Positions 17,619-25,700 of a DNA stretch of 64,000 nucleotides are shown here, one piece after another. The notes below the pieces were generated by a model. It saw nothing but the letters and a program-made list of their open reading frames with translations. It had not been told where the DNA came from and searched no databases. Every line of letters begins with the position of its first letter. Within the stretch, counting starts at the first letter, position 1. Both the position numbers and the translations under genes were made by a program. The stretch is from Hydrogenophaga palleronii_A (GTDB taxonomy: Bacteria > Pseudomonadota > Gammaproteobacteria > Burkholderiales > Burkholderiaceae_C): contig NZ_JAVDWU010000018.1 in NCBI RefSeq assembly GCF_031457455.1, positions 1 to 64,000 on the forward strand. Reading direction: 5' to 3'.

Positions 17619-18313
17619 TCCGGTGGGGACGCAGGGTCAGTGGGGTTGACCGGCTCCAGGCAATAGCCCATGCCACGCACCGTGGTGATTTGCACACCGC
17701 TGCCGGCGAGTTTCTTGCGCAGGCGGTGCACGTGCACCTCCACGGCTTCGAGATTGACATCGGTGTCGCCCGGCAGCACCCGATCCAGGATCTGCTGCTT
17801 GGTCACGGGCTCGCCGCTGCGCTGTATCAATGCCCGCAACACCGCGTGTTCGCGCGGTGGCAGAGCCAAGGGTTCGCCGGCCACGGAGAAGCGCCGACTT
17901 CCGGTGTCGAGTTGCAGAGGACCGCAGGCCAGGCGGGGATGGTCGTTGCCACGGGCGCGTCGCACCAGCGCCAGCAGGCGGGCTTCGAGCTCTTCAACCA
18001 TGAAGGGCTTGTGCAGAAAGTCGTCTGCCCCTTCGTGCAGCGTGCCCACGCGCTCGGCCAGCGAATCGCGTGCCGTGAGCACGAGCACCGGCGTGCGGTC
18101 GTCCCGCGCGCGCAATCGCGTCAGCACCCCGTGACCATCCAGACCCGGCAGACCCAGGTCCAGCACGACGGCGTCGAACTCCTCGGTCGCCAGGCGCCTG
18201 TCGGCCAACACGCCATCGTTGGCCCACTCCACCATGATGCCGGCATGGCGCGCCAGGGTGCGCGAAAGCCAGTGGGTCAGATCGGGCTCGTCCTCAACCA
18301 GCAAGATGCGCAT
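17615..18313 (-). CDS. tctD: TctD-type response regulator
   Basis: 232-residue OmpR-family regulator. The receiver domain shows LVEDE, the phospho-acceptor in VVLDLGLPGLDG, LTARDS and HKPF. A winged-helix output domain ends with VEVHVHRLRKKL and TVRGMGYCL. The ATG at 18313 follows an AGGAGG ribosome site and gives the standard start; upstream codons are out of family. It heads a tctDE-CBA run. Confidence 0.92.
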   Translation of the reverse strand: MRILLVEDEPDLTHWLSRTLARHAGIMVEWANDGVLADRRLATEEFDAVVLDLGLPGLDGHGVLTRLRARDDRTPVLVLTARDSLAERVGTLHEGADDFLHKPFMVEELEARLLALVRRARGNDHPRLACGPLQLDTGSRRFSVAGEPLALPPREHAVLRALIQRSGEPVTKQQILDRVLPGDTDVNLEAVEVHVHRLRKKLAGSGVQITTVRGMGYCLEPVNPTDPASPPE

Positions 18314-18528
18314 GTGGTGGCCTCCTTGTTCGAAAGCGAGTGTGTCACAGCTGCCAGGGTGTGCGGCGGGCGCGTTCACCGCCCCACCCGCCCGGTTGCG
18401 CCAGAATTTGCGGTGGGACTGTCGAATGCTGCGGTGCCCGTTCGTCGTGTGAATCGACGAGCCTGCATGCGTCGCCACCTTCTTCCGTTTGTGGCTTGAG
18501 GCGCCATCACCCATTTTGAGGAAACACC

Positions 18529-20088
18529 GTGTCCGCTGCCCTGCCATTGCCCGAAGTTGCTCCGCCCAGCGCGACCCGCAGGGAGTGGGTCGCGCTGGGC
18601 GTGATCGCCCTGCCCTGCATGGTCTACGCCATGGACCTCACGGTGCTGAATCTGGCCTTGCCCGCCATCAGCGCTGATCTGCGCCCCTCGGCATCGCAGT
18701 TGCTCTGGATCATCGACATCTACGGCTTCATGGTGGCGGGCCTGCTGATCACCATGGGCACACTGGGTGACAAGCTCGGACGCCGGCGGTTGCTGCTCAT
18801 TGGCGCCGCCGCATTTGCCGCCGCCTCGGTGGCCGCAGCGCTGTCCACCACGGCGGAAGCCCTGATTGCCACCCGTGCCCTGCTGGGCATTGCGGGCGCC
18901 ACCTTGGCGCCGTCTACGCTCTCACTCATCTCCAACATGTTTCGCCACGAGCGCGAACGGCGCGTGGCCATCGGCATCTGGATCTCCAGCTATTCGGTCG
19001 GCGGCGCCATCGGCCCGCTGGTGGGCGGTGTGATCCTGCAGTACTTTGCCTGGCCGGCCATCTTCTGGGCGGCGGTGCCGGTGATGCTGTTGCTGCTGGT
19101 GGTTGGTCCGTTCCTCTTGCCCGAATACCGCGACGCGAACGCTGGCCGGCTTGATCTGGGCAGCGTGCTGCTTTCTCTGGTGGCCGCGCTTGGCGGCGTC
19201 GCCGTGCTCAAGCGGGTGGCAGAGGGCCAGCTTGGCCTCGCGACCGGTGTGGTGGCCGCCATTGCACTGCTGGCTGCCGTGGCCTTTCTGCGTCGCCAGC
19301 GCCGTATCGACTACCCGCTGCTGGACATTGGCCTGTTCCGACAGCCCCGTTTCGCGGCGGCCATCTGCACGTATGCACTTACGTCGTTCGCCATGTTCGG
19401 TGTCTACATCTTCGTCTCGCAGCACCTGCAACTGGTGCTGGGTCTCTCGCCATTGGTGGCGGGTGTCTGCACCGTGCCGTGGGCGCTGTCCTTCGTGGTC
19501 GGGTCGATGCTCACGCCGGCCATGGCACAGCGTTGGTCGGCACCGCGAACCATGCTGGGAGGCCTGGTGATCGCCGCCTTCGGCTTCGCCGGCATGACGC
19601 TGGCCGGCGGCGCTCATGGCCTGGTCTGGCTCATGGGGGGCATGGTGCTCATGGGTCTGGGCATGGCGCCGGTGTTTGCGCTGGGCAACGACATCGTCAT
19701 CAGCTCGGCCCCGCCCGAGAGGGCAGGCGCGGCATCCGCTTTGTCGGAGACCAGTTCGGAGTTTTCGGGTGCGCTCGGCATCGCGGTGTTTGGCAGCCTG
19801 ACCACCAGCCTGTACCGGGCCGGCATGGTCGGCCAGTGGCCCGACGGGCTGACGGCAGAAGCCATGGCGAGTGCGTCCACGCTCGGTGGCGCACTCACGG
19901 TGGCCGATGGATTGCCCGCCGCTCTCGCCGAGCCCCTGCGCATGGCGGCGCGTGCTGCCTTCGTGGATGGCCTTCAAGCGGCGGCGGTGCTGGGTACCGG
20001 CATCATGGTGGTCAGCGCACTGCTGGCCTGGCGCATGTTTCGAACCCCCAGCAAACCGGCCGAGGTTTGCGCGGCTTCGGACGGCTGA
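18529..20088 (+). CDS. MFS drug exporter, DHA2 family (SmvA-like)
   Basis: 519 residues with about 14 hydrophobic helices. Motif D1 is seen in MDLTVLNLALPAI, motif A in GDKLGRRRLLLIG and motif C in SSYSVGGAIGPLVGG. The sequence resembles SmvA/QacA-type proton antiporters that export cationic dyes, quaternary amines and biocides. The start is GTG at 18529 with GAGGAAAC upstream. It is divergent from tctD with 215 bp between, and no local regulator gene is adjacent. Confidence 0.88.
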   Translation: MSAALPLPEVAPPSATRREWVALGVIALPCMVYAMDLTVLNLALPAISADLRPSASQLLWIIDIYGFMVAGLLITMGTLGDKLGRRRLLLIGAAAFAAASVAAALSTTAEALIATRALLGIAGATLAPSTLSLISNMFRHERERRVAIGIWISSYSVGGAIGPLVGGVILQYFAWPAIFWAAVPVMLLLLVVGPFLLPEYRDANAGRLDLGSVLLSLVAALGGVAVLKRVAEGQLGLATGVVAAIALLAAVAFLRRQRRIDYPLLDIGLFRQPRFAAAICTYALTSFAMFGVYIFVSQHLQLVLGLSPLVAGVCTVPWALSFVVGSMLTPAMAQRWSAPRTMLGGLVIAAFGFAGMTLAGGAHGLVWLMGGMVLMGLGMAPVFALGNDIVISSAPPERAGAASALSETSSEFSGALGIAVFGSLTTSLYRAGMVGQWPDGLTAEAMASASTLGGALTVADGLPAALAEPLRMAARAAFVDGLQAAAVLGTGIMVVSALLAWRMFRTPSKPAEVCAASDG

Positions 20089-20100
20089 AGCTGCATCAAA

Positions 20101-20565
20101 TCAATCGTCAGCGTCGATGCCCGTTGCGCCACCCCGCACCACGCGCCGCACCACCTCGCTGCTGAAACCGCGCGTGAGCAGGAAGCGCATCTGTTTGGCC
20201 CGGTCGCTGGCGTCCAGAGGTGCCGTACCGAATTTCTTGCGCCAGACCTCGCGTGCGCGCGGTTCTTCGCTGTCCTGCAGACTGGCCACGGCATCTGCCA
20301 CCGCCTGGGGATCCAGGCCTTTGGCCTGCAGTTCCTGTCTCACCCTCGCCGCGCCCAATCGGCCCGCGCGCCGGTGCAGCACCGACTCCACCACGCGCTG
20401 CTCGTTGATGAAGCCTTTGGCCTCCAGTTCGTCCAGCGCCCGGGCCAGTTCGCCGGGTTCGGTTTCGTACGGGGCCAGTTTGCGCTGCAGTTCCGCGCGC
20501 GAGTGCTCGCGCCCGGACAGCAGCCGGAGGGCACGGCCTTTGAGCGAAGGCTGGTCAAAGCCCAT
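20101..20565 (-). CDS. recX: Regulatory protein RecX
   Basis: 154 residues of three-helix repeats, with RALRLLSGREHSRAELQRKL and a C-terminal FLLTRGFSSEVVRRVV. RecX binds RecA filaments and limits recombinase and LexA co-protease activity. It is 45 bp downstream of recA on the same strand and is probably co-transcribed. Convergent with the MFS gene, with only 12 bp between stops. Confidence 0.93.
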   Translation of the reverse strand: MGFDQPSLKGRALRLLSGREHSRAELQRKLAPYETEPGELARALDELEAKGFINEQRVVESVLHRRAGRLGAARVRQELQAKGLDPQAVADAVASLQDSEEPRAREVWRKKFGTAPLDASDRAKQMRFLLTRGFSSEVVRRVVRGGATGIDADD

Positions 20566-20610
20566 GCCGGCCTCGGCTCAGGGGTTCAGTCGTCCAGCCA
20601 CCTTCCGACC

Positions 20611-21744
20611 TCATTCGGCCGCGAGCACCTTCTCGGCTTTGTCGAGCTTGTCGGCCTTGCCTGCTTTTTCGGCCTTGTCAGCCTTGCCGCCCTTGGCCGG
20701 CGCTTCTTCCTCGTCGGAAGGCAGCAGGGGCACGCCCAGCTCGGTACGCACCTTGTTTTCAATCTCGAAGCGCAGTTCGGGGTTCTCGCGCAGGAATTCA
20801 CGCGAGTTGTCGCGGCCCTGGCCGATCTTCTCGCCGTTGTAGGCGTACCAGGCGCCGGATTTTTCGACCACCCGATTGGCCACGCCCAGGTCCAGAATTT
20901 CGCCTTCCCGGCTGATGCCTTCACCAAACAGGATGTCGAACTCGGCGGTCTTGAACGGGGGCGAGACCTTGTTCTTCACCACCTTGACCTTGGTCTCGTT
21001 GCCGATGGCCTCCTCGCCCTTCTTGATGGTGCCGGTGCGGCGGATGTCCAGGCGGACCGAGGCGTAGAACTTCAGTGCGTTGCCGCCGGTGGTGGTTTCG
21101 GGGCTGCCGAACATCACGCCGATCTTCATGCGGATCTGGTTGATGAAGATGACCATGCAGTTGGTCTTCTTGATGTGGGCGGTGAGCTTGCGCAGCGCCT
21201 GGCTCATGAGGCGGGCCTGCAGGCCGGGCAGCGAATCGCCCATCTCGCCTTCGAGTTCGGCCTTGGGGGTGAGCGCGGCCACCGAGTCGACCACGATGAG
21301 GTCGACCGCGCCGGAGCGCACCAGGCTGTCCACGATTTCCAGCGCCTGCTCACCGGTGTCGGGCTGGGAGATCAGCAGATCTTGAAGATTCACGCCGAGT
21401 TTCTGCGCGTACTGGATGTCCAGCGCGTGTTCGGCGTCCACAAAGGCACAGGTGCCGGCGAGTTTCTGCATTTCGGCGATCACTTGCAGCGTGAGCGTGG
21501 TCTTGCCCGACGATTCCGGGCCGTAGATCTCGATCACCCGGCCGCGCGGCAGTCCACCTACCCCCAAGGCAATGTCCAGACCCAGCGAGCCGGTGGAGAC
21601 GACCTGGATGTCCTCGATCACCTCGCCCTCGCCCAGCCGCATGATGGTGCCCTTGCCGAACTGCTTTTCGATCTGGGCCAGCGCGACCTGCAAGGCCTTG
21701 GCTTTTTCGCTGTTGAGGGGGTTGGTTTTGACGGCTGCGTCCAT
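20611..21744 (-). CDS. recA: Recombinase RecA
   Basis: 377 residues. Walker A is GPESSGKTT, Walker B LIVVDSVAAL, and loop L2 follows NQIRMKIGVMFGSPETTTGG. The core is standard. The C-terminal tail after PLLPSDEEEAPAK is a run of KADKAEKAGKADKLDKAEK repeats, so the end is lysine- and alanine-rich as well as acidic, and longer than the E. coli tail. CAGGAG precedes the ATG. A LexA box lies about 50 bp upstream. Confidence 0.98.
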   Translation of the reverse strand: MDAAVKTNPLNSEKAKALQVALAQIEKQFGKGTIMRLGEGEVIEDIQVVSTGSLGLDIALGVGGLPRGRVIEIYGPESSGKTTLTLQVIAEMQKLAGTCAFVDAEHALDIQYAQKLGVNLQDLLISQPDTGEQALEIVDSLVRSGAVDLIVVDSVAALTPKAELEGEMGDSLPGLQARLMSQALRKLTAHIKKTNCMVIFINQIRMKIGVMFGSPETTTGGNALKFYASVRLDIRRTGTIKKGEEAIGNETKVKVVKNKVSPPFKTAEFDILFGEGISREGEILDLGVANRVVEKSGAWYAYNGEKIGQGRDNSREFLRENPELRFEIENKVRTELGVPLLPSDEEEAPAKGGKADKAEKAGKADKLDKAEKVLAAE

Positions 21745-21788
21745 GCTGTGTGCTCCTGAGCTTGTGAGTGGGTGTTTGCTTACCAGAC

Positions 21789-21804
21789 TTGTATTTGCGT
21801 ACAG
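21789..21804 (-). promoter_or_regulatory. LexA (SOS) box of recA
   Basis: On the minus strand the sequence is CTGT-ACGCAAAT-ACAA, one base from the CTGT-N8-ACAG consensus. It is 45-60 bp upstream of the recA start, as expected for SOS repression. Confidence 0.75.
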
Positions 21805-21887
21805 GCTGGATGCCTGAACAGCAGTTTACAGCGGCGTTTAAGAACAAAACACCAAAATATCGTCAGTTTGCCTTACCATTTGCATCC

Positions 21888-22370
21888 ATGACAACAACTC
21901 CCTTGCTGGCCGACGATCGCTGGCGCGCCGACCACCTGGGTCGCCTGCTGGGGCATGCCTTGCGCCGCTTCGACGAACGCGTGTTGCACCTGATGTCGCG
22001 CGACCCCGGGGTGCCACTGGCCTTGTCCAACCTGGCCGCGCGCGACCAGATCGGCGCGGCCCACATCCACATCACCCGGCACCTGGCCGTACAGGGGTCG
22101 CGCCTGACCGATCTCGCACGCAGCGCCGGCATGAGCAAGCAGGCCATGGGCGACCTGGTCACCCAGTGCGAAGCCTGGGGCCTGGTGCGACGCGAAGCCG
22201 ACCCGCTGGACGCGCGCGCCCGGCGCATCGTGTTCACCGACACTGGTCTGCTGTGGCTGGAAGCCTTCCGCCAGGCGGTGACCCACGCCGAGGGTGAATT
22301 CCGGGCGCAGGTGGGCACCGATGTGGCCACCGTGGTGGCGCTGGGGCTGGAGGCCTACGCGTTCCGGTGA
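21888..22370 (+). CDS. MarR-family transcriptional regulator
   Basis: 160-residue winged-helix protein. The recognition region is LAVQGSRLTDLARSAGMSKQAMGDLVTQCEAWGLVRREADPLDARARR, showing the helix-turn-helix and the wing with D-x-R typical of MarR; the quoted span is residues about 65-110. It probably binds as a dimer and responds to a small ligand. The start at 21888 has no Shine-Dalgarno sequence, so a leaderless message is possible. It is divergent from recA and upstream of a two-component system; its target is unknown. Confidence 0.8.
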   Translation: MTTTPLLADDRWRADHLGRLLGHALRRFDERVLHLMSRDPGVPLALSNLAARDQIGAAHIHITRHLAVQGSRLTDLARSAGMSKQAMGDLVTQCEAWGLVRREADPLDARARRIVFTDTGLLWLEAFRQAVTHAEGEFRAQVGTDVATVVALGLEAYAFR

Positions 22371-22437
22371 GCGCTCGCTGCGGCGCGTGCAGCCGTCGCG
22401 CCCGCCCTAGAATCGATGCCATCACAAGGAGACAAGC

Positions 22438-23106
22438 ATGCGCATCCTGATTGCAGAAGACGACCAAGTCCTGGCCGACGGTCTGTTGCGCAGCCTGCGC
22501 GCGACCGGTGCGGCAGTCGACCATGTGGCCAGCGGCACCGAAGCGGACGCCGCGCTCATGACAAACAACGAATTCGACCTGCTCATTCTCGACCTGGGCC
22601 TGCCCCGGCTGCACGGACTCGAGGTGCTCAAGCGGTTGCGATCACGCGGGTCTGCCCTGCCGGTGCTGATCCTCACGGCGGCCGACAGCGTGGAAGAACG
22701 CGTCAAGGGTCTGGACTACGGCGCCGACGACTACATGGCCAAACCCTTTTCACTGCAGGAGCTCGAAGCCCGGGTCAGGGCCCTGGCTCGGCGCGGCATG
22801 GGGGGCAGCACCAACACCATCAAGCACGGCCCACTCGAGTACGACCAGTCGGGTCGCGTGGCCACCATTGACGGCAAGATGGTCGAGCTGTCGGCGCGCG
22901 AACTGGGGCTGCTGGAAGTGCTGCTGCAACGCGCCGGTCGCCTGGTCAGCAAGGACCAGCTGGTGGAGCGCCTGTGCGAGTGGGGCGAAGAGGTGAGCAA
23001 CAACGCCATCGAGGTGTACATCCACCGCCTGCGCAAGAAGATCGAAAAAGGCCCGATCCGCATTGCCACGGTGCGGGGGCTGGGCTACTGCTTGGAAAAG
23101 ATTTGA
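22438..23106 (+). CDS. OmpR-family response regulator (QseB/TctD-like)
   Basis: 222 residues. Receiver motifs: IAEDDQ, phospho-acceptor in LILDLGLPRLHG, LTAADS and AKPF. The output domain ends VYIHRLRKKIEKG and VRGLGYCLEKI. AAGGAGACAAGC precedes the ATG. Its partner kinase follows, but a repeat-filled gap of 138 bp now separates the two genes, where such pairs normally touch or overlap. Confidence 0.92.
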   Translation: MRILIAEDDQVLADGLLRSLRATGAAVDHVASGTEADAALMTNNEFDLLILDLGLPRLHGLEVLKRLRSRGSALPVLILTAADSVEERVKGLDYGADDYMAKPFSLQELEARVRALARRGMGGSTNTIKHGPLEYDQSGRVATIDGKMVELSARELGLLEVLLQRAGRLVSKDQLVERLCEWGEEVSNNAIEVYIHRLRKKIEKGPIRIATVRGLGYCLEKI

Positions 23107-23193
23107 CCCCCCCGCGCCGGCTTCGCCGTCACCCCCCCAAGGGGGGGCGGCGCACTGCGGCCTGGCAAAGCCAGTTCCGCTGCGCCCCTGGTA
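23107..23193 (+). repeat. Three-hairpin repeat, subtype B, copy 1
   Basis: It begins directly after the response regulator stop. Stems: CGGC-TTC-GCCG; CCCCCCC-AA-GGGGGGG; and a compound stem GGCGCA/TGCGCC, GCGG/CCGC, TGGC-AAA-GCCA. All three parts of the last stem differ from other copies yet remain paired. Confidence 0.85.
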
Positions 23194-23244
23194 GGAAACC
23201 CCTTCGCCGGCACCTGCGTTTGGCATGGGTGTAAGGGTCTTCGC

Positions 23245-24846
23245 TTGAACCAGAACGAATTTTCCGGCGCGCGGGAGTCGATCCAGAAATCCCGTGGAAC
23301 CGGCTCCGCCGGGCCACAGGGATTGCCCCCCCGGGGGGGTGACGGCAAAGCCGGCGCGGGGGGGGACACCATCTCTGCCGGCGCGGGCAGGGACAAAATC
23401 TCTTTCGGGCTGTTCCAGCGCGAGCAGCGCAGCCTGTTTGGTGAAATTCTGGACTGGATGCTCACGCCGCTGCTGCTGCTGTGGCCGCTGTCGCTGGCGC
23501 TGACATGGTTCGTGGCGCAGGGCATTGCGAGCAAACCGTTTGACCGCGCACTGGAGTTCAACCTCCAGGCGCTGACCCAGTTCGTGGTGAGCCAGGACGG
23601 GCAGGTCACGTTCAACCTCACGCCCCAGGCGCGCGACCTGCTGCGGGCCGACGACAGCGATCTGGTCTATTACCAGGTGCTCGATCCGCGCGGCGAGTTG
23701 ATCAGCGGCGAGGGCGATTTTCCGCCGCCGCGCGACAACGAAGCGCCCGAGCCAGGACGCGTGCTCTTGCGCGACGATCTGGTGCGTGGCGATGAGGTGC
23801 GGGTGGCCTACACCTGGTTGTCGCGCCACACCGACGGCGAGCGACTGGTGCTCATGCAGGTGGCCGAAACCATGGGCAAACGCTCCACGCTGGCCACGGA
23901 AATCATCAAGGGCGTGATGGTGCCGCAGTTCGTGATCCTGCCGCTGGCGGTGCTGCTGGTGTGGCTGGCGCTGGTGCGCGGCATTCGACCGCTGAACGAA
24001 CTGGAGCAACGCATCCGCGCCCGCAAACCCGACGACCTGAGCCCGATCGAAGAGTCGTTCATCCCTCAGGAGGTCGCACCGCTGGTGTCGTCCATCAACG
24101 ACCTGCTGACCCGGCTCAAGGCCTCGCTGACCACACAAAGGCGCTTTCTGGCCGACGCCGCGCACCAGCTCAAGACGCCACTGGCCGGGCTGCGCATGCA
24201 GGCCGAACTGGCCCAGCGTGAAACGGACCCGGTGGAAATCCGTGGCTCGCTGCAACAGATCGCCCGCTCCAGCGCTCGCGCCACCCACACGGTGAACCAG
24301 TTGCTGGCGCTGGCACGCGCCGAGACGACGGGCCGCACGCTGCCCAGCGCCACGGTGGATCTGGCACGGCTGGTGACCGGCGTGGTACGCGACTCGGTGC
24401 CCAGAGCACTCGAACACGGCATCGACCTGGGTTACGAAGGCCCTGAAGAAGTGCCTCCTGAATGCCTGATGGAGGGCAACCCCACCCTGCTGCAGGAGAT
24501 GGTGCGCAACCTGGTGGACAACGCCATCAACTACACGGGGCGCGGTGGCGTGGTCACGGTGCGCATGCTGGTGGACCGGTTCAGCGGCGTGCAGATCCTG
24601 CAGGTGGAAGACAACGGTCCGGGCATTCCAGAAAACGAACGCGAACTGGTGTTGCAACCGTTCTACCGCGCACTGGGCACGAACGTGGATGGCTCAGGAC
24701 TGGGCCTGGCCATCGTGCACGAGATCGCCCAGCAACACGGCGCCACCATGTCGATGCAGGACGCTGAAACCCAGGGCCCACAAAAGGGCCTGCGCGCCTC
24801 GGTGCGCTTCGAGCCACGACACGACGAAGGACATGGACATCCGTGA
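23245..24846 (+). CDS. Sensor histidine kinase (QseC/TctE-like), N-terminus altered by a repeat
   Basis: 533 residues if started at TTG 23245. The conserved protein begins about residue 54 (FQREQRSLFGEILDWMLTPL). It has helices near 70-90 and 225-245, a HAMP region, the H box LADAAHQLKTPLAGLRMQ and the ATPase motifs NLVDNAINYTGRG, EDNGPGIP and DGSGLGLAIV. It should phosphorylate the response regulator upstream. Residues about 16-41 are translated from a reversed copy of the intergenic repeat, which has replaced the original start. Between 23245 and the Met at 23458 the only in-frame start codons I find are TTG (23245 and about 23322) or CTG. Whether it is still made at normal level is open. 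Confidence 0.82.
   Translation: MNQNEFSGARESIQKSRGTGSAGPQGLPPRGGDGKAGAGGDTISAGAGRDKISFGLFQREQRSLFGEILDWMLTPLLLLWPLSLALTWFVAQGIASKPFDRALEFNLQALTQFVVSQDGQVTFNLTPQARDLLRADDSDLVYYQVLDPRGELISGEGDFPPPRDNEAPEPGRVLLRDDLVRGDEVRVAYTWLSRHTDGERLVLMQVAETMGKRSTLATEIIKGVMVPQFVILPLAVLLVWLALVRGIRPLNELEQRIRARKPDDLSPIEESFIPQEVAPLVSSINDLLTRLKASLTTQRRFLADAAHQLKTPLAGLRMQAELAQRETDPVEIRGSLQQIARSSARATHTVNQLLALARAETTGRTLPSATVDLARLVTGVVRDSVPRALEHGIDLGYEGPEEVPPECLMEGNPTLLQEMVRNLVDNAINYTGRGGVVTVRMLVDRFSGVQILQVEDNGPGIPENERELVLQPFYRALGTNVDGSGLGLAIVHEIAQQHGATMSMQDAETQGPQKGLRASVRFEPRHDEGHGHP
23290..23367 (-). repeat. Three-hairpin repeat, subtype B, copy 2 (inside kinase reading frame)
   Basis: Inverted relative to copy 1, about 100 bp away. 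Its last stem is AATCCC/GGGATT, GTGG/CCAC, CCGGC-GGA-GCCGG, again different from the other copies but fully paired. It is one of only two copies with no gene ending at its head. Confidence 0.82.
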
Positions 24847-24849
24847 AGG

Positions 24850-24955
24850 CTCCCCCCTGCGCCGCTGACGCGGCTTCCCCCCCCTCTCTGGCGCGCCCTT
24901 CAGGCGCTTGGAGGGAGGACGGCATCTTGGGCCGGCGGAGCCGGACCACTGGTAT
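24850..24955 (+). repeat. Three-hairpin repeat, subtype A, copy 2
   Basis: Starts 3 bp after the kinase stop. It keeps GCCGC-TGAC-GCGGC and CCGGC-GGA-GCCGG. The outer part of the last stem (GGCATC with GGTATC) is partly decayed. Confidence 0.8.
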
Positions 24956-24993
24956 CGCCCCCTTGAAGGGGGTAGCGCGCAGCGCTGCGGGGG
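24956..24993 (-). repeat. Partial subtype B repeat, tail to tail with copy A2
   Basis: On the minus strand, directly after the GST stop, the head CCCCCGCAGCGC and the stem CCCCCTTCAAGGGGG are visible. It then merges with the end of the oppositely oriented A2 copy. Confidence 0.65.
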
Positions 24994-25638
24994 TCAGCCC
25001 TTGAACACGTTGAGCTGGAGCCGCTCGCGCTCGATGGCGCGTGCCACTCCGGGCAATTCGGCAAAACGCTGCACCAGGCCCCAGGTGGCGGGCAGGGTGG
25101 TGGGGTCGATGCCGGCGTAGCCCCCCCAACGCAGCAGCGTGAGGGCGTAGGCATCGAGCGCACCGGGGCGTTCGCCCACCATCCAGGGTGCGGCCTTCTG
25201 TGCCATGGCTTCGATCTCTTGCAGCATTTCCCGGTAGCGGGCAGCGCCGAAGGCACGGATGGCCTTTTGCGCCTCCGCGTCGTCGGTGAACTTCTCTGGC
25301 ATGAACACGTGGGTGAACGTGGGATGCACGGTGTTGTTCATCCACACCAGCTTTTGCACCGCGCGCGAGCGCTCCACGCCGGCCGAGGGCAGGATGCCGG
25401 CCATGGGCAGCTTGGCGTCCAGATGCAGCAGGATGGCCACGATCTGGGTGACCACTTCGTCCCCATCGACCAGCACCGGCACCTGGCCGCGGGGATTCAG
25501 TGCGAGGTAGTCGGGGTTGCGCTGCTCACCCTTGTGCAGCTTGACCATCGTGGGTTCAAATTCCACGCCCGCCATTTCCAGCATGGCGTGGGGCACGAAT
25601 GAGCAGGCGCCCGGTGCATAAAAGAGCTTGAGGCTCAT
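24994..25638 (-). CDS. Beta-class glutathione S-transferase
   Basis: 214 residues. The N-terminal thioredoxin-like domain has the beta-class Cys in YAPGACSFVPH, the cis-Pro GQVPVL, and the glutathione contacts around VVTQIVAILLHL. The C-terminal helical domain carries the N-capping motif ALDAYALTLLRW. It conjugates glutathione to electrophiles or binds them. A single gene with a normal ATG; its in vivo substrate is unknown. Confidence 0.9.
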   Translation of the reverse strand: MSLKLFYAPGACSFVPHAMLEMAGVEFEPTMVKLHKGEQRNPDYLALNPRGQVPVLVDGDEVVTQIVAILLHLDAKLPMAGILPSAGVERSRAVQKLVWMNNTVHPTFTHVFMPEKFTDDAEAQKAIRAFGAARYREMLQEIEAMAQKAAPWMVGERPGALDAYALTLLRWGGYAGIDPTTLPATWGLVQRFAELPGVARAIERERLQLNVFKG

Positions 25639-25700
25639 GGTGTGTCTCCTGTTGTCTGAATCGGATCTGAATGGTCAATTCACGCCTGCGCAGCGTCAGG

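Noticed and set aside
22750..24657. 635-codon minus-strand frame opposite the two-component genes
   Set aside because: The opposite strand carries complete regulator and kinase motifs; the antisense translation is low-complexity.
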